Below are positions 1-10,130 of a DNA stretch of 64,000 bases, in pieces. Source of the DNA: JABMQB01 sp963666575 (GTDB lineage Bacteria > Bacteroidota > Bacteroidia > Bacteroidales > Prolixibacteraceae). Both the position numbers and the translations under genes were made by a program. The stretch is taken from the NCBI GenBank assembly GCA_963666575.2, contig CAXXYG010000030.1, positions 1-64,000 on the forward strand, given 5' to 3'. Numbering within the stretch: the stretch's first letter is position 1; each line of letters starts with the position of its first letter. The notes beneath the pieces are model-generated. The model ran no database searches. It was not told the DNA's origin and saw nothing but the letters and a program-made list of their open reading frames with translations.

Positions 1-1007
1 TGTATCGGGAAATGGCATCTCGGACATTTGGAACCTTTTGATCCTAATTCGCATGGTTTCGATTATTACTTCGGAATACCATACAGTAACGATATGGATC
101 ATAATTTTCCTGAAGAGGTGAATTATTTTGAAGCCTGTAATAATCCCAAAGACGGATATTTTAATGTGCCTTTAAGAAGAAATCGTGAAATTATTGAGCA
201 GCCTGCCAACCAAAATACCATAACGAAAAGGTATACCGAAGAAACTATAAAATTCATAAAGAAAATAAGGAAAATCCTTTATATATATATATGGCACATT
301 CAATGCCGCACGTTCCGCTTTTTCCGTCGGTCGATTTTAAAGGAAAAAGTTTACGCGGTACTTATGGCGATGTAATTGAAGAAATTGATTGGAGTGTAGG
401 TGAAGTAATAAAAGCATTAAAAGGAAAACGGACTTGAAGAAAATACACTGGTTGTTTTTACGTCAGACAATGGTCCCTGGCTTTTGTTTAATGAAAATGG
501 AGGAAGTGCAGGATTATTGCGTGGTGGCAAAGGTGGTACTTACGAAGGAGGGAATGCGCGAACCTACAATTTTCTGGGGGCCGGGAATTGTAAAACAGGG
601 TATTATTACCGATCTGGGAACCACCATGGATCTTCTTCCTACTTTTAGTAAAATGGCAGGAGTCGATCTCCCCAACGATCGTGTTTATGATGGTTTTCGA
701 TATCTCTTCGGTTTTTATTCGGGTGATGGAAAATCACCCCCGCGATGTGGTTATATATTACAGAGGGCAAAAAGTGTATGCAATCAGAAAAGGTGAATTT
801 AAAGCACATTTTATTACACAACCCGAATATGGAAGGGGTGGGCCAAAGGAACTGGAAATTCCTGAATTATATAACCTGAATATCGATCCTTCTGAAAAAT
901 ACAATATTGCAAAACAACACCCCGATATTATTACTGAAATAAGGGGGATTTTAAAAGAACATTTGGCTACAGTAGTTCCTGTTGAAAATCAACTTGAAAA
1001 ATATTGA
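1..1007 (+). pseudogene. S1 sulfatase, 5' end outside window, multiply frameshifted
   Basis: The visible part opens with the sulfatase motif GKWHLG and continues through MAHSMPHVPLFP, FTSDNGPW and a GMREPTIFWGPG segment to the C-terminus, all arylsulfatase A-like (family S1) landmarks. The protein can be followed only by changing frame: a base is missing near 258 and single extra bases occur near 424, 553 and 694. The N-terminal half with the Cys/Ser-x-Pro-x-Arg active site lies upstream of the window. Four frame changes in about 700 bases, next to another decayed sulfatase, argue for real decay; sequencing error at A/T runs is the alternative. An intact protein would be exported and remove sulfate esters from a glycan. 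Confidence 0.8.
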
Positions 1008-1044
1008 GTTTGAAAAACTAATTTTTTAAATTAAAACCATTCAA

Positions 1045-2000
1045 ATGAAAAAAAATATTGTCTTGTTATGTGTCTTGATTGGAATGAGTATTATTTCACA
1101 GGCACAACAAAAAAAAAATGAATGTCCTCTTTATTATTTCCGATGATTTGAATTGTAACATTAGTGCTTATGGGCATTATAAAGTTTAAAACACCGAATA
1201 TAGATAAGCTTGCTGAATAGGGAATATTGTTTAATAATGCCTTTACGAATTTCCCATTGTGTGCTCCTTCGCGAGCCAGTTTTATGACCGGTTTATATCC
1301 CGATCAAACAGAATTAAAGGATTTAAACACATTGGTGCGGGAACGTGTTCCTGATGTTACAACCATGTCGCAGAATTTTTATGAACAATGGTTATGTTGC
1401 AGCCAGGGTAGGAAAAATATATCATTACAGTAATCCATCAGAAATTGGGGACTCCGGGACATGACGATCCGCCTTCATGGAATATTACTATAAATCCGAG
1501 AGGTAGAGACAAAGATGAAGAAGACAAAATTTTTAGTATTACTCCCGGTCCGAATAAAATGTTAGGAGCATCATTAAGCTGGTTGGCAGCCGATGGAGAA
1601 GATGAGGAACAAACCGATGGTATTGTAGCCACAGAATCGATCAAACTTCTTGAACAGTTTGCGAAGGAAAATAAACCATTTTTTCTGGGAGTAGGATTTT
1701 ATAAACCTCATACACCGTTTGTAGCTCCCAAAAAATATTTCGATATGTATCCAAAGGAAGAAATAAAAATTCCTTTTATACCCGAAGGGTATTTTGAAAC
1801 TTTGCCGGAACCAGCGCAAAAAATTCTTACCCGTTGGAAAGCGCAGAATTACCTTCTGAAGATTTGGCGCGTTCAGCTATACAGGCATATTATGCAACCA
1901 TCTCTTTTATGGATGCACAAGTGGGAAAAGTTCTGGAAGCTTTGGATGAACTTGGATTACGGGAAAATACAATTATTGTTTTTACCTCAGATCATGGATC
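1045..2000 (+). pseudogene. iduronate-2-sulfatase-like S1 sulfatase, decayed and 3'-truncated
   Basis: A signal-peptide-like start (MKKNIVLLCVLIGMS) is followed by NVLFIISDDLN, the formylglycine motif CAPSRAS, and an iduronate-sulfatase-like body (LGVGFYKPHTPFVAPKKYF, FTSDHG). An in-frame TAG at 1218-1220 lies just before the catalytic motif, and frame changes occur near 1115, 1387 and 1449. The sequence stops abruptly after FTSDHG and runs straight into the signal peptide of the next GH10 gene, so roughly the last third of a usual ~480-residue enzyme is gone. A nonsense codon plus frameshifts plus truncation make this a genuine pseudogene rather than a sequencing artefact. The original role would be periplasmic or surface desulfation of a glycan. 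Confidence 0.82.
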
Positions 2001-3372
2001 ATGAAATTCAAATTTATAAAACTGTATGTATGTTTTTTTTGTATGAGTTTTTTTTCTGTACAAGGACAAGAAATGAACAAAGAAAGTAATGTAATGAGTG
2101 AAACTTACAGGAAGTTATGGAATTCTGAAGTACAGGCTAGGATCGATCAGGACATTGAAAAATACCGAAAAGGAGATGCAGTAATTGAGATTGTAGGTAA
2201 AAACGGAAAAACTGGCTACAGGCGCAACTGTTGAAATAAAACAGCAGACCCATGAATTTTTATTTGGATGTAACTTATTTGTACTTGGACAATTAGATAC
2301 GGAAGAATTGAATTCAAAATATGAAAAAGCTTTTACTAAATTGTTCAATTTTGCGACCATACCATTTTTTTGGAAAGAATTGGAACCAGAGCAGCGAAAA
2401 CTCAGGTTTTCAGTCGACACGCCTTATATTTGGCGCCGGCCTGCACCAGATCGTTTGATAAATTGGTGTTATGCGCATGATATTACTCCCAAAGGCCATT
2501 GTTTGATGTATGTCAAAAATATGGCAATGCCTGAATGGACAGCAAAAGATAATCCTGAATTATTGATGCAACAAGCACATAAACACATTGTAGAGATAGC
2601 AGAACATTATCAGGACAAGATGCCGATATGGGATATTGCAAATGAAGAATACAAAAGGAAACGTGAACCACAGTATTGGCATGAAGCGCCTAATGATTAT
2701 ATTGCCTGGTGTTTTCGTGAAGCAAATTCCTTATTCCCGCCCAATGTAAAAATGCTCTATAATGAAGGTAAACATGCGCATAATGCGCTTGAAGAATATA
2801 TAAGCAATTTTCGGGATTTAATCAAAAGAAACATCAATATTGATGGCATGGGGATCCATGTACATTTTTGGAATGAGGAGGAACGAAACGAATTATTGTT
2901 AGGAAAACTACTTCCTCCCTGGAAGCTTATTGGGGATTATGAAAAGCTTGGGGAAATGAACCTCCCAATCTATATCACTGAAATTACTATTCCCGGCATG
3001 GGGGAAAATGGAGATGAACTACAGGCAAAAATTGTAGAAAACATGTACCGTTTATGGTTTAGTACCCCTAATATGGCTGGTATTACCTGGTGGAACCTGG
3101 GAGATAATACAGCCTACGGAAATGAAAATCGTTTGAAAGGCGGATTAATGGATGAAAATATGGACCCGAAACCAGCATACGAAATCATGGACCGGTTAAT
3201 CAACCATGAATGGAGAACCAATAAAGTATTGCAAACCGATAATAAAGGAAAAATCCAATTCCGGGGTTTTTACGGAACGTACAAAATCGGAATAAAAAAT
3301 AAAGGGGAAATAATTGAAAAGGAAGTAAGCATTAATAAATCAGGAGACAATCATTTTACCATCCAATTGTAA
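2001..3372 (+). pseudogene. GH10 xylanase-like enzyme with one frameshift
   Basis: Homologous end to end with the intact protein at 19964-21307. A signal peptide (MKFKFIKLYVCFFC) and an N-terminal beta segment are read from 2001; near 2210 one extra A (in an A run) shifts the frame and the rest reads from there. The GH10 acid/base segment WDIANEEY and the nucleophile segment YITEITIPG are present, followed by GITWWNLGDNTAYG. The start lies directly on the broken end of the sulfatase, so the native promoter is probably lost. If the extra A is a sequencing error the enzyme would be complete at about 456 residues. Predicted role: hydrolysis of beta-1,4-xylan-type chains outside the cytoplasm. 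Confidence 0.8.
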
Positions 3373-3398
3373 ATAAATAACCAACTAAATATCTAATC

Positions 3399-4910
3399 AT
3401 GAAACAGAATATTACAATACTATTTGTATTTATTTTTTGCATAAACCTTTCTTTGGTTCAGGCACAAGAGAAAAAAAATGAAAGTAAAGTAATGAGTGAA
3501 GCTTATTGGAAGCTATGGAATTCTGAAGTGCAGGCAAAAATTGATGAGGATATAGAAAAATATCGAAAAGCAAGTGCTGTTCTGAATATTGAAGGCTTGC
3601 CGGAGGGTGCGCAGGTTAAAGTTGAACAAATCTCCCATGATTTTATCTTTGGAGCAAATATTTTCAATTTTAACCAATTAGGATCGAATGATCGAAACCG
3701 GAAATACAAAGAACTATTTGGGACATTGTTTAACTCAGCAACTATTCCTTTTTATTGGAAAAAATTTGAAATGCAACCAAACCGACCGCGTTTCAGTGAA
3801 GAGTATTGGGATACTGAAAAATACTGGAACAAAGTTGAAGAACCTAAAAAAGAACCACACTGGCGCCGTCCGGCATCCGATCCTGTTGTTCAATTCTGCG
3901 AAAGTAAAGGCATTCGGCTACATGGGCATCCGATTATCTGGGGAATTCGTTCATGGCACCATCCCGAATGGATATTTGAAGAATTTTGCCCAGAGGAAGA
4001 AAGGGTAAAGATTAATAAATTAAGTAAAGAAGAATTATTTAAACTGACACCTGTACAAATTGAAGCATTAGCTCCTGTGTACACGAAGGAAATGAAACGG
4101 CTTTTTAATAAACGCGTGGTGAAACTGGCAAATTACTACGGGGGGCGCCTTCAGGGTTGGGATGTGGTAAATGAGAGTTCTGTTGATTTTCACGGGAAAA
4201 GCATTACTGGAGAAGCAGTTAGCAAAAGCTCCTATGGTTTGATGCCCGGCGATTATGTTTATGATGCATTTAAAAAAGCTGATCAGGTTTTCCCAAAAAA
4301 CGTACAAATGAATATCAATGATTACATGAATGATGAGAATTACGTTAATCAGGTTAAAGACTTACAGGCTCTCGGTTGTCGTATCGATATTTTAGGTTCG
4401 CAAATGCATTTATTCAATCCGCAACTATGCCTCGATATTGCTAACGGCGAATTGATTGAAACACCCGAAATTGTTTGGAAAAAGATGGAAACAATCAGCA
4501 AAGCAGGTTTACCCATCCACCTGAGCGAAATTACAATTACATCGCCGGGTGATGATAAACGTGGACGTGAAATACAGGCAATAATTGCACGTAATTTGTA
4601 TCGTCTTTGGTTTAGTGTTGAACAGATGATGGGAATAACCTGGTGGAACATAGTAGATGATTGTGGGGCTCCCGGGGAACCTTCAATGTCGGGACTTTTT
4701 ACCCGCAATATGGAACCAAAACCCTCTTTTTACGCATTAAATAAGTTAATCAACAAAGAGTGGAAAACAAACATGAAAGTAAAAATAAAGGAGGATGGGA
4801 AGGTTGAATTTCGGGGATTTAAAGGCCAGTATATAGTAACTTGGAAAGATAAGTTTGGAAACGAACTGAATGTAGAATTCTATTTGAAAAAAGATGGTGA
4901 TGGATTATAA
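3399..4910 (+). CDS. GH10 endo-xylanase-like glycoside hydrolase
   Basis: 503 residues with a signal peptide ending near residue 22 (LVQAQ). The GH10 barrel carries acid/base Glu259 in WDVVNES and nucleophile Glu377 in LSEITITS; the family GHxxxW motif appears as LHGHPIIWG around residues 174-182, and the C-terminal strand has ITWWNIVDD. It is longer than the 447-residue paralogue at 19964 because of an insertion around residues 190-225. It starts 26 bases after the frameshifted GH10 gene, so the two were probably co-transcribed. Known for the family: retaining endo-beta-1,4-xylanase. Inferred: a periplasmic or surface enzyme acting with the neighbouring sulfatases. The exact substrate cannot be told from sequence. 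Confidence 0.85.
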   Translation: MKQNITILFVFIFCINLSLVQAQEKKNESKVMSEAYWKLWNSEVQAKIDEDIEKYRKASAVLNIEGLPEGAQVKVEQISHDFIFGANIFNFNQLGSNDRNRKYKELFGTLFNSATIPFYWKKFEMQPNRPRFSEEYWDTEKYWNKVEEPKKEPHWRRPASDPVVQFCESKGIRLHGHPIIWGIRSWHHPEWIFEEFCPEEERVKINKLSKEELFKLTPVQIEALAPVYTKEMKRLFNKRVVKLANYYGGRLQGWDVVNESSVDFHGKSITGEAVSKSSYGLMPGDYVYDAFKKADQVFPKNVQMNINDYMNDENYVNQVKDLQALGCRIDILGSQMHLFNPQLCLDIANGELIETPEIVWKKMETISKAGLPIHLSEITITSPGDDKRGREIQAIIARNLYRLWFSVEQMMGITWWNIVDDCGAPGEPSMSGLFTRNMEPKPSFYALNKLINKEWKTNMKVKIKEDGKVEFRGFKGQYIVTWKDKFGNELNVEFYLKKDGDGL

Positions 4911-4913
4911 ACA

Positions 4914-4952
4914 TTCCCATAATTCTTTAATTGGGCTTTTTATTCTTTTATT
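4914..4952 (+). terminator. possible rho-independent terminator
   Basis: Just after the GH10 stop codon, CCCATAATT and AATTGGG form an imperfect stem with a short loop, followed by a T-rich run (ctttttattctttt). The stem is weak, so this is tentative. Confidence 0.35.
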
Positions 4953-5037
4953 TTCAAGGTTAATTGTTATTCAAGTACCATATGAATAAATTATTTTAGT
5001 AAAATAAAATAGAACGATTAATTAATATACAACCATA

Positions 5038-6937
5038 ATGAAAATTTACAACTTTTTGTTTATTAGCTTATTGTTTCTCAACATTTCAGCGTTCAGTCAG
5101 CAAAAACCTAATATTCTGTGGGTAACTATCGAGGATACTTCACCTCAATTTATTGGTTGTTACGGTAATAAGTATGCTTCAACGCCAGTTATCGACAAGC
5201 TTGCAGAAAAAGGCGTTCGGTTTACCAATGCTTTTTCTACCGGAACGGTTTGTTCGCCCAGTAGGACGACAATTATTACGGGCGTAAAAACTTACATGAC
5301 AGGCACTGGCAACCATCGCAGTAAATATCGGGTACCTGATTTTATAAAAGGATTCCCGTATTACCTTCAGCAACAGGGATATTACACTACAAACAATGAA
5401 AAAACTGATTATAATGTAGCCGGAGAGACGGAATACATTGCAGAAGCCTGGAATGAAAGTTCGAATAAAGCCGGTTGGGAAGGGCGCAAACCTGGTCAAC
5501 CGTTTTTTTGCTGTATTTAATTTTATGGATTCGCACCAGTCACGAACCATGACCAACACTTATGAATGGTATTTGAAAAATGTGTGGGACAGATTGCCGG
5601 TTGGAGATAGAATTGGCGAAGATGATTTCGAGATGCCGCCGTTTTACCGCAACAGCCCGGAAATGCGGAAACAGTTTGCGCGGGTGTACAATTCCATTAA
5701 ACTTACCGACAACAAAATTGGCGAACTACTTACACGACTCGAAAAAGATAATCTAAAAGACAGTACCATCATCTTTTTTTATGCCGACCATGGCGAAGGA
5801 ATGCCCCGCGGAAAAACCAATGGAATTAATTATGGCTACCGTGTGCCTTTTATTATCTGGTTTCCGAAAATGTACAAACATTTATCCCCCTGGGGAAGAG
5901 AAGGAGTGGTTACCAATGAACTTGTCGATTTTTCAGACCTGGCGCCAACACTTATTTGTCTTGCTGGAGGAAAGATTCCGGATCACCTGAAAGGACATGT
6001 TTTAATGGGCAAAAAGCGGACAAAACCCACGAATCATCTCGTCTTATCAGCCGACCGTTCTGATAATGGAATTGATATGGTTCGCAGCATTACCGATGGG
6101 AGATTTATGTACTCACGTAACTTTATGCCTTTTATGCCTGAAATGCGTTACATCCGCTACATGGAAATATCTGACATTAAACAACTAATGCGCAACGATT
6201 TGGCATCACATTTATTAAATCCCTTGCAAAAAAGTATTTTTGAAGTTCGCCCTGCTGAATTTCTTTTCAATATTGAAAACGATATGTGGGAAACAAGTAA
6301 CCTAATAAACGACCCGGCTTACAAAAAAGTATTGAAGAAAATGCGGAAGCAACTTGACGAAGAGCTTCTGAAATCTCGCGATGTAATGTTTCTTCCGGAA
6401 TATGAAATTGGTCTGATTTCAAAAACCGGTAGTCCTTATGAATTTAGGCTGGATAAGAAGAAATATCCGCTTAAAGAAATATACACTGCTGCTTCTCTTT
6501 CAGGAAAAAGAGGAAAAGACTTTGTTGAACAACAAATTCAATTGCTGAAAAGTGACAATAATATTGTTCGCTATTGGGCATTGATTGGATTACGAAGCCA
6601 GCGAAGGGAGGAGCTTCAACCCTACCGCGACAAAATCCTTCAGGCGATGGATGATAACTATCCACCAGTTTCACTTACGGCTTCAGCCATCTCGTATCAA
6701 TTTTTTAACAGTAACATTGGCGAAAATAAAATTAAAGAATTTTGCAGAAACAATAATATGGATTTGACTTTAATGGCGGTGAATTATTTGTTGTATATGG
6801 ATAATAAACAGCCTTTTGTCGAAACCATTCGCGAAGTGCATGAAATGCCAGGGCGCACCTACAATGTAAAAGCTGCCTGTATGGATTTTTTGGGAAGCCT
6901 GGGTCTTGTTCCTAATAATCCTGATTATAGCGAATAG
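5038..6937 (+). pseudogene. S1 sulfatase with a single homopolymer frameshift
   Basis: Close paralogue of the intact 634-residue sulfatase at 17459. Signal peptide (FLFISLLFLNISAFS), PNILWVTIEDTSP metal-binding segment, formylglycine motif CSPSR, and a long C-terminal helical region ending PNNPDYSE. The frame breaks at 5504-5510: seven Ts where the coding frame needs six, giving a stop at 5518-5520 while the other frame resumes at FFAVFNFMDSHQSR and is open to the end. Everything else is intact, so this is either slippage in a T7 tract (true mutation or phase variation) or a sequencing error. The ceramidase-like gene follows after 15 bases. Known role of the family: sulfate-ester hydrolysis after Cys-to-formylglycine maturation; no maturase gene is in the window. 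Confidence 0.82.
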
Positions 6938-6952
6938 AAATTAAATTTAATT

Positions 6953-8524
6953 ATGGATCGTAAGAAATTTTTAAAACATATAGTGCTTTCTGCCCCGGCG
7001 GCAATTTTTGCTTTAAATACAGGGGAATTGTATAGTATGCCAATGGATCAAAAACCTGACAGGATTAAAGTTGGTTTCGCAAAATGTAGCCTTGTGCCGG
7101 TAATAAAATCATCAGTTGCCTTTAGGCGTGGCCTTGAATCGATATGTGCTGTAATAAAAAATAACAATGCCCGTATTGCTATTGTTGCACTTGACTTAAT
7201 AGAAATAACACCCCAAACCAATGTATTCCTTCAAAAAAGGATCAGTGAATTAACAGGATTCCTGGAGGAATGTATTTTATTGCACACAACACATACACAT
7301 GCATCGCCATGGGATTCGCGCGAAGAAAATTCTTTGGACGGTCTTGGAGACGAAATTGCGAAAACAATCATAAAGGCTGACAAAAAAGCAGTACCGGCAA
7401 AACTAAAAACAGGCAATGCAGATGTCGGCAAATCACTGAGTTTCCAAAGGATTGGGTATGCCGGTGATGAGCTAGGTTACCAGAGTTTTTGGTATGGTTT
7501 TCAATACCGGGATGGCGATAACAGGCCTGATGCCAGCGCTTTGGTTAATGAAATGAAATCGAGGTGGCTTGGCGAAGGGCCTGATTATAAATTGGGTGAG
7601 GTACCTGTTTGGTTCAACCGTAAAGTTGACCCCCTGGTGCAAACAATCGTTTTTGAAGATTTAGATGGGAATACCATAGGATCTATTGTCAGGTTCAGTG
7701 CTCATGCTGGTCCTGCTGATGCTTGTAAAGAAAGGAAATATGACCCTGATTTTCCTGCAGTTGTCCGTGATTATATGGAAGAAGGGCTGGGGGGTATTGG
7801 TATGTATATTAGTGGCCCATTAGGAAACCTTGCCCCAAAAGTAAAAATAGATTATGTTATCAATAAAAACATAAAGCTGCCGGAATTCTACTTAGGCCCT
7901 ACATGGGCTTTAGTAGCGGAAGACGAAAAACAAGCCCTTTCAGAATGTGACAGGATTGGCAAAGAAATAGCATATGCTGCATTAGCTAGTCTCAAAGGGC
8001 AAAATACCGAAGAAATCAGCACCTTTCAGTTTCAAACAAAAATGTTTGAACTGCCTCTTGACCCCAATTTGCCTAAAAGCATTGAAGAAATTGAACTAAC
8101 AAAAAAAATGCTGATCCCGGAGTATAATTCTTTTAAAAGAATTAGGGCAAATCCGTGTGAATTACGACTTTTAGCAAACCGGCTTAATTGGTTGGAATGG
8201 ACAAAACAATTTGTTGATTTAATTGATGCTGAGGACAGGGAAAAAGGTTTTACGAAACTTCCACTTTCAGCTTTAAAAATTAACAATACATGTATTGCAT
8301 TTATGCATTCCGAAACAATGGCTGAAACATCCCTTGAACTTCGAAAAGCATTTCCTGATTTAAATCTAATACCGGTTTGTTTAACAGGAGGCACAACCCA
8401 ATACATTCCAACTTCTGAAATAATAGATATGGGTGGTTATGAAGGTAGGGCAACGATTATTTCCAAAGATGGTGAAGAGAAAATACGAAAAGATATTGGA
8501 TCCATGATATCCGGAATGTTATAA
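6953..8524 (+). CDS. neutral/alkaline ceramidase-like exported protein
   Basis: 523 residues opening with a twin-Lys/Arg hydrophobic leader (MDRKKFLKHIVLSAPAA). The signature HTTHTHASPW (residues 111-120) corresponds to the zinc-binding HTHxGP motif of neutral ceramidases, and RFSAHAGPAD (about 247-256) and GPLGNLAPK follow in the family order. In polysaccharide loci such proteins are usually only labelled neutral/alkaline non-lysosomal ceramidase; a role on glycolipid or glycan is not established. It sits 15 bases after a sulfatase in the same order as the copies at 19382 and 25812. The first ~500 bases are almost identical to the copy at 25812, while the rest is clearly more diverged. The family assignment is good, the substrate unknown. 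Confidence 0.72.
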   Translation: MDRKKFLKHIVLSAPAAIFALNTGELYSMPMDQKPDRIKVGFAKCSLVPVIKSSVAFRRGLESICAVIKNNNARIAIVALDLIEITPQTNVFLQKRISELTGFLEECILLHTTHTHASPWDSREENSLDGLGDEIAKTIIKADKKAVPAKLKTGNADVGKSLSFQRIGYAGDELGYQSFWYGFQYRDGDNRPDASALVNEMKSRWLGEGPDYKLGEVPVWFNRKVDPLVQTIVFEDLDGNTIGSIVRFSAHAGPADACKERKYDPDFPAVVRDYMEEGLGGIGMYISGPLGNLAPKVKIDYVINKNIKLPEFYLGPTWALVAEDEKQALSECDRIGKEIAYAALASLKGQNTEEISTFQFQTKMFELPLDPNLPKSIEEIELTKKMLIPEYNSFKRIRANPCELRLLANRLNWLEWTKQFVDLIDAEDREKGFTKLPLSALKINNTCIAFMHSETMAETSLELRKAFPDLNLIPVCLTGGTTQYIPTSEIIDMGGYEGRATIISKDGEEKIRKDIGSMISGML

Positions 8525-8547
8525 ACAAACATTAAATGCAGATTAAA

Positions 8548-8744
8548 ATGAAAAGATATTTATTAGTCCTGTTTCTCAATTTAACAACAGTTGTGCTTTT
8601 TGCACATTACTTATTTCTGGTAAGGCGAAAAAGGAAATGAAATCAAGCAAAATTGCAGAAAACATGTATTTTTTTTTATGGTTCAGTACAATTAGTATGG
8701 CAGGCAATAACTGGTGGAATTTAGGGGAAAACAACCTATACTAA
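8548..8744 (+). pseudogene. GH10 remnant (start and C-terminal piece joined by deletion)
   Basis: The first ~20 codons (LNLTTVVLFAH) match the signal peptide of the GH10 protein at 19964, and the rest (KIAENMYFFLWFSTISMAG, NNWWNLGENN) matches its region just after the catalytic nucleophile. The whole barrel between them is missing, including both catalytic glutamates, and stops interrupt the frame. The same junction is present at 27406-27599, so the deletion happened before the two copies separated. Confidence 0.75.
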
Positions 8745-8872
8745 TGAAAACGATACTAAATAATGAAAATAAATCAATGAACAAAAATTAGGTTTTGTCA
8801 TTGTTTGGATAATTCAATAAAATACAAACTATTAAAAATATGAATATGTAATATAATTAAACCCTCATAATT

Positions 8873-9097
8873 ATGTATGTTAATAGCCCGGATCAAATAA
8901 TAAAAAAACTTGAGAAAGAACTTGATGAAATCAATCAATCAAAAGAAGATTCTGTAATTATAATCAAAAAGGCAATAGGTATTTGTTCTTTAGCCCTTAC
9001 AGATTTACGTAAGTTTATTATTGATAATAAATTCAAAAACAAACAGGAAGAAATTCATTTTTTTAAACAAGTAAAACCCACTTATAGCTTTAAGTAA
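8873..9097 (+). pseudogene. truncated RteC-like protein (N-terminal part)
   Basis: The 74-residue product (MYVNSPDQIIKKLEKELDEI start, EEIHFFKQVKP end) matches the first quarter of the full RteC-like protein at 27765-28583 and then diverges into six unrelated residues and a stop. The C-terminal domain of the family is absent. It follows the GH10 remnant exactly as in the second copy, so this is part of the duplicated segment that has lost its 3' part. The N-terminal frame here is uninterrupted, unlike in the other copy. Confidence 0.65.
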
Positions 9098-9474
9098 GTA
9101 CAACAATCCATTAAATATACTTTGCCGTTGAACCTTAGCCAACGGACTATTAATAAAATATATTTTAAAAAACTTAGTGTTTTTGGTTTAGTAATAGAAA
9201 ATGTTTTATCCGTATGCGCCTTAATATAAACCAATCAAAAATAAATCAAATAATGAATATTAAAAATCTACATCAGAAAATTTCCACAGGCAATACAATT
9301 CAATGTTGATTGAATGATAATTAAGAGTGAAAATAGTTTAGTTAGTCTGAGCCCCGATCGCGGTTTCCACATAACCAATCGGGGCAATTTTGTATTCCTT
9401 TTTACTCCATTAATTTGATTAATTTATAACAGCAAAAAATAAACTTTATTATGAATTCTAATTTTGCACATGTT
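9098..9474. other. intergenic stretch with remnant of duplicated segment
   Basis: No gene was seen on either strand. It holds a small inverted repeat (CCGTTG / CAACGG around 9123-9144) and, near 9335-9397, the word TTTAGTTAGTCTG followed by a terminator hairpin that also ends the second RteC copy. The segment between the RteC break and this terminator appears to be replaced sequence. Confidence 0.5.
9351..9397 (+). terminator. rho-independent terminator
   Basis: GCCCCGAT (9351-9358) pairs with ATCGGGGC (9378-9385), an 8-bp perfect GC-rich stem, followed by aattttgtattcctttt. The same word TTTAGTTAGTCTG precedes it and the paralogous terminator at 28656. Confidence 0.75.
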
Positions 9475-9666
9475 TTATTTAGTAGATTCCAACAACTCCC
9501 TGATATCTACATCCAAAACCTCAGCAATCTTTTTAAGAGTTACCAGCGAAGGTTGTTTTTTATTATTACAATAGTTTGTAAAAACAACATAACTTTTACC
9601 AACTTTTTCTGCCAACCAGGTTTGCGTTCGGCCCTGTTCTTTAAGGATTTCTTTGATACGGTTCAT
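9475..9666 (-). CDS. small XRE/Cro-family HTH regulator
   Basis: 63 residues, essentially only a helix-turn-helix domain: RIKEILKEQGRTQTWLAEKV, then the recognition-helix region KSYVVFTNYCNNKKQPSLVT, then LKKIAEVLDVDIRELL, which is the classic Cro/C1 layout. It stands alone between a terminator and an AT-rich spacer and reads away from the sigma-factor gene. Targets are unknown; a 16-bp perfect palindrome (ATTATAAATTTATAAT) at 9795-9810, upstream of this gene, could be an operator, which is inference only. Such 60-70-residue regulators are common in Bacteroidota and often accompany mobile or duplicated segments, like the RteC pieces here. Confidence 0.8.
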   Translation of the reverse strand: MNRIKEILKEQGRTQTWLAEKVGKSYVVFTNYCNNKKQPSLVTLKKIAEVLDVDIRELLESTK

Positions 9667-10130
9667 AAATGTTGATTCAAAACAGTATAAGTATCTATGC
9701 TGTTAAACAATATGTTAAAATTATATATCATACTATTTAATTATTGTAAGTAGCAATATAAAAATTATAAATTAATTGTAAAATAGCTAAATATATTATA
9801 AATTTATAATGAATTACAGCATGTCTGAAAGATATTAAACAGATTAATTTGTATAAATCTGTAAAAAAATATTGAATTTGGAGATCTTAAGAATTTATGG
9901 TAGAAAAAAATAGCACTGTTAATTAGATTTTTCCTAACAAAAAAAATGCGTAATCATAAGGAAATGAGAAAAACAGCGTATCTGTAAATTGTTAGTATTA
10001 GTAATATTATTAAAACTGATTTAATATTTCAATTCTTTTTACAATTGGTAAAATAAAAAAATATGTCCTACTTTGGAACCTAAAATAGGCTAAGAAAAAT
10101 CTTTTAAAACTATTTTGTCAAACTTAATAC
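9667..10130. other. AT-rich divergent intergenic region
   Basis: No coding signal. It lies between the minus-strand HTH gene and the plus-strand ECF sigma gene and so must hold both promoters. It contains the 16-bp palindrome at 9795-9810, and near 10041-10080 a TTG ... TACTTTGG pair spaced about 22 bases that loosely fits the Bacteroidetes -33/-7 promoter (TTTG / TAnnTTTG) ahead of the sigma gene. Confidence 0.4.

Noticed and set aside
9451..9675. Plus-strand 74-aa ORF
   Set aside because: It is the exact antisense of the clear HTH regulator at 9475-9666.
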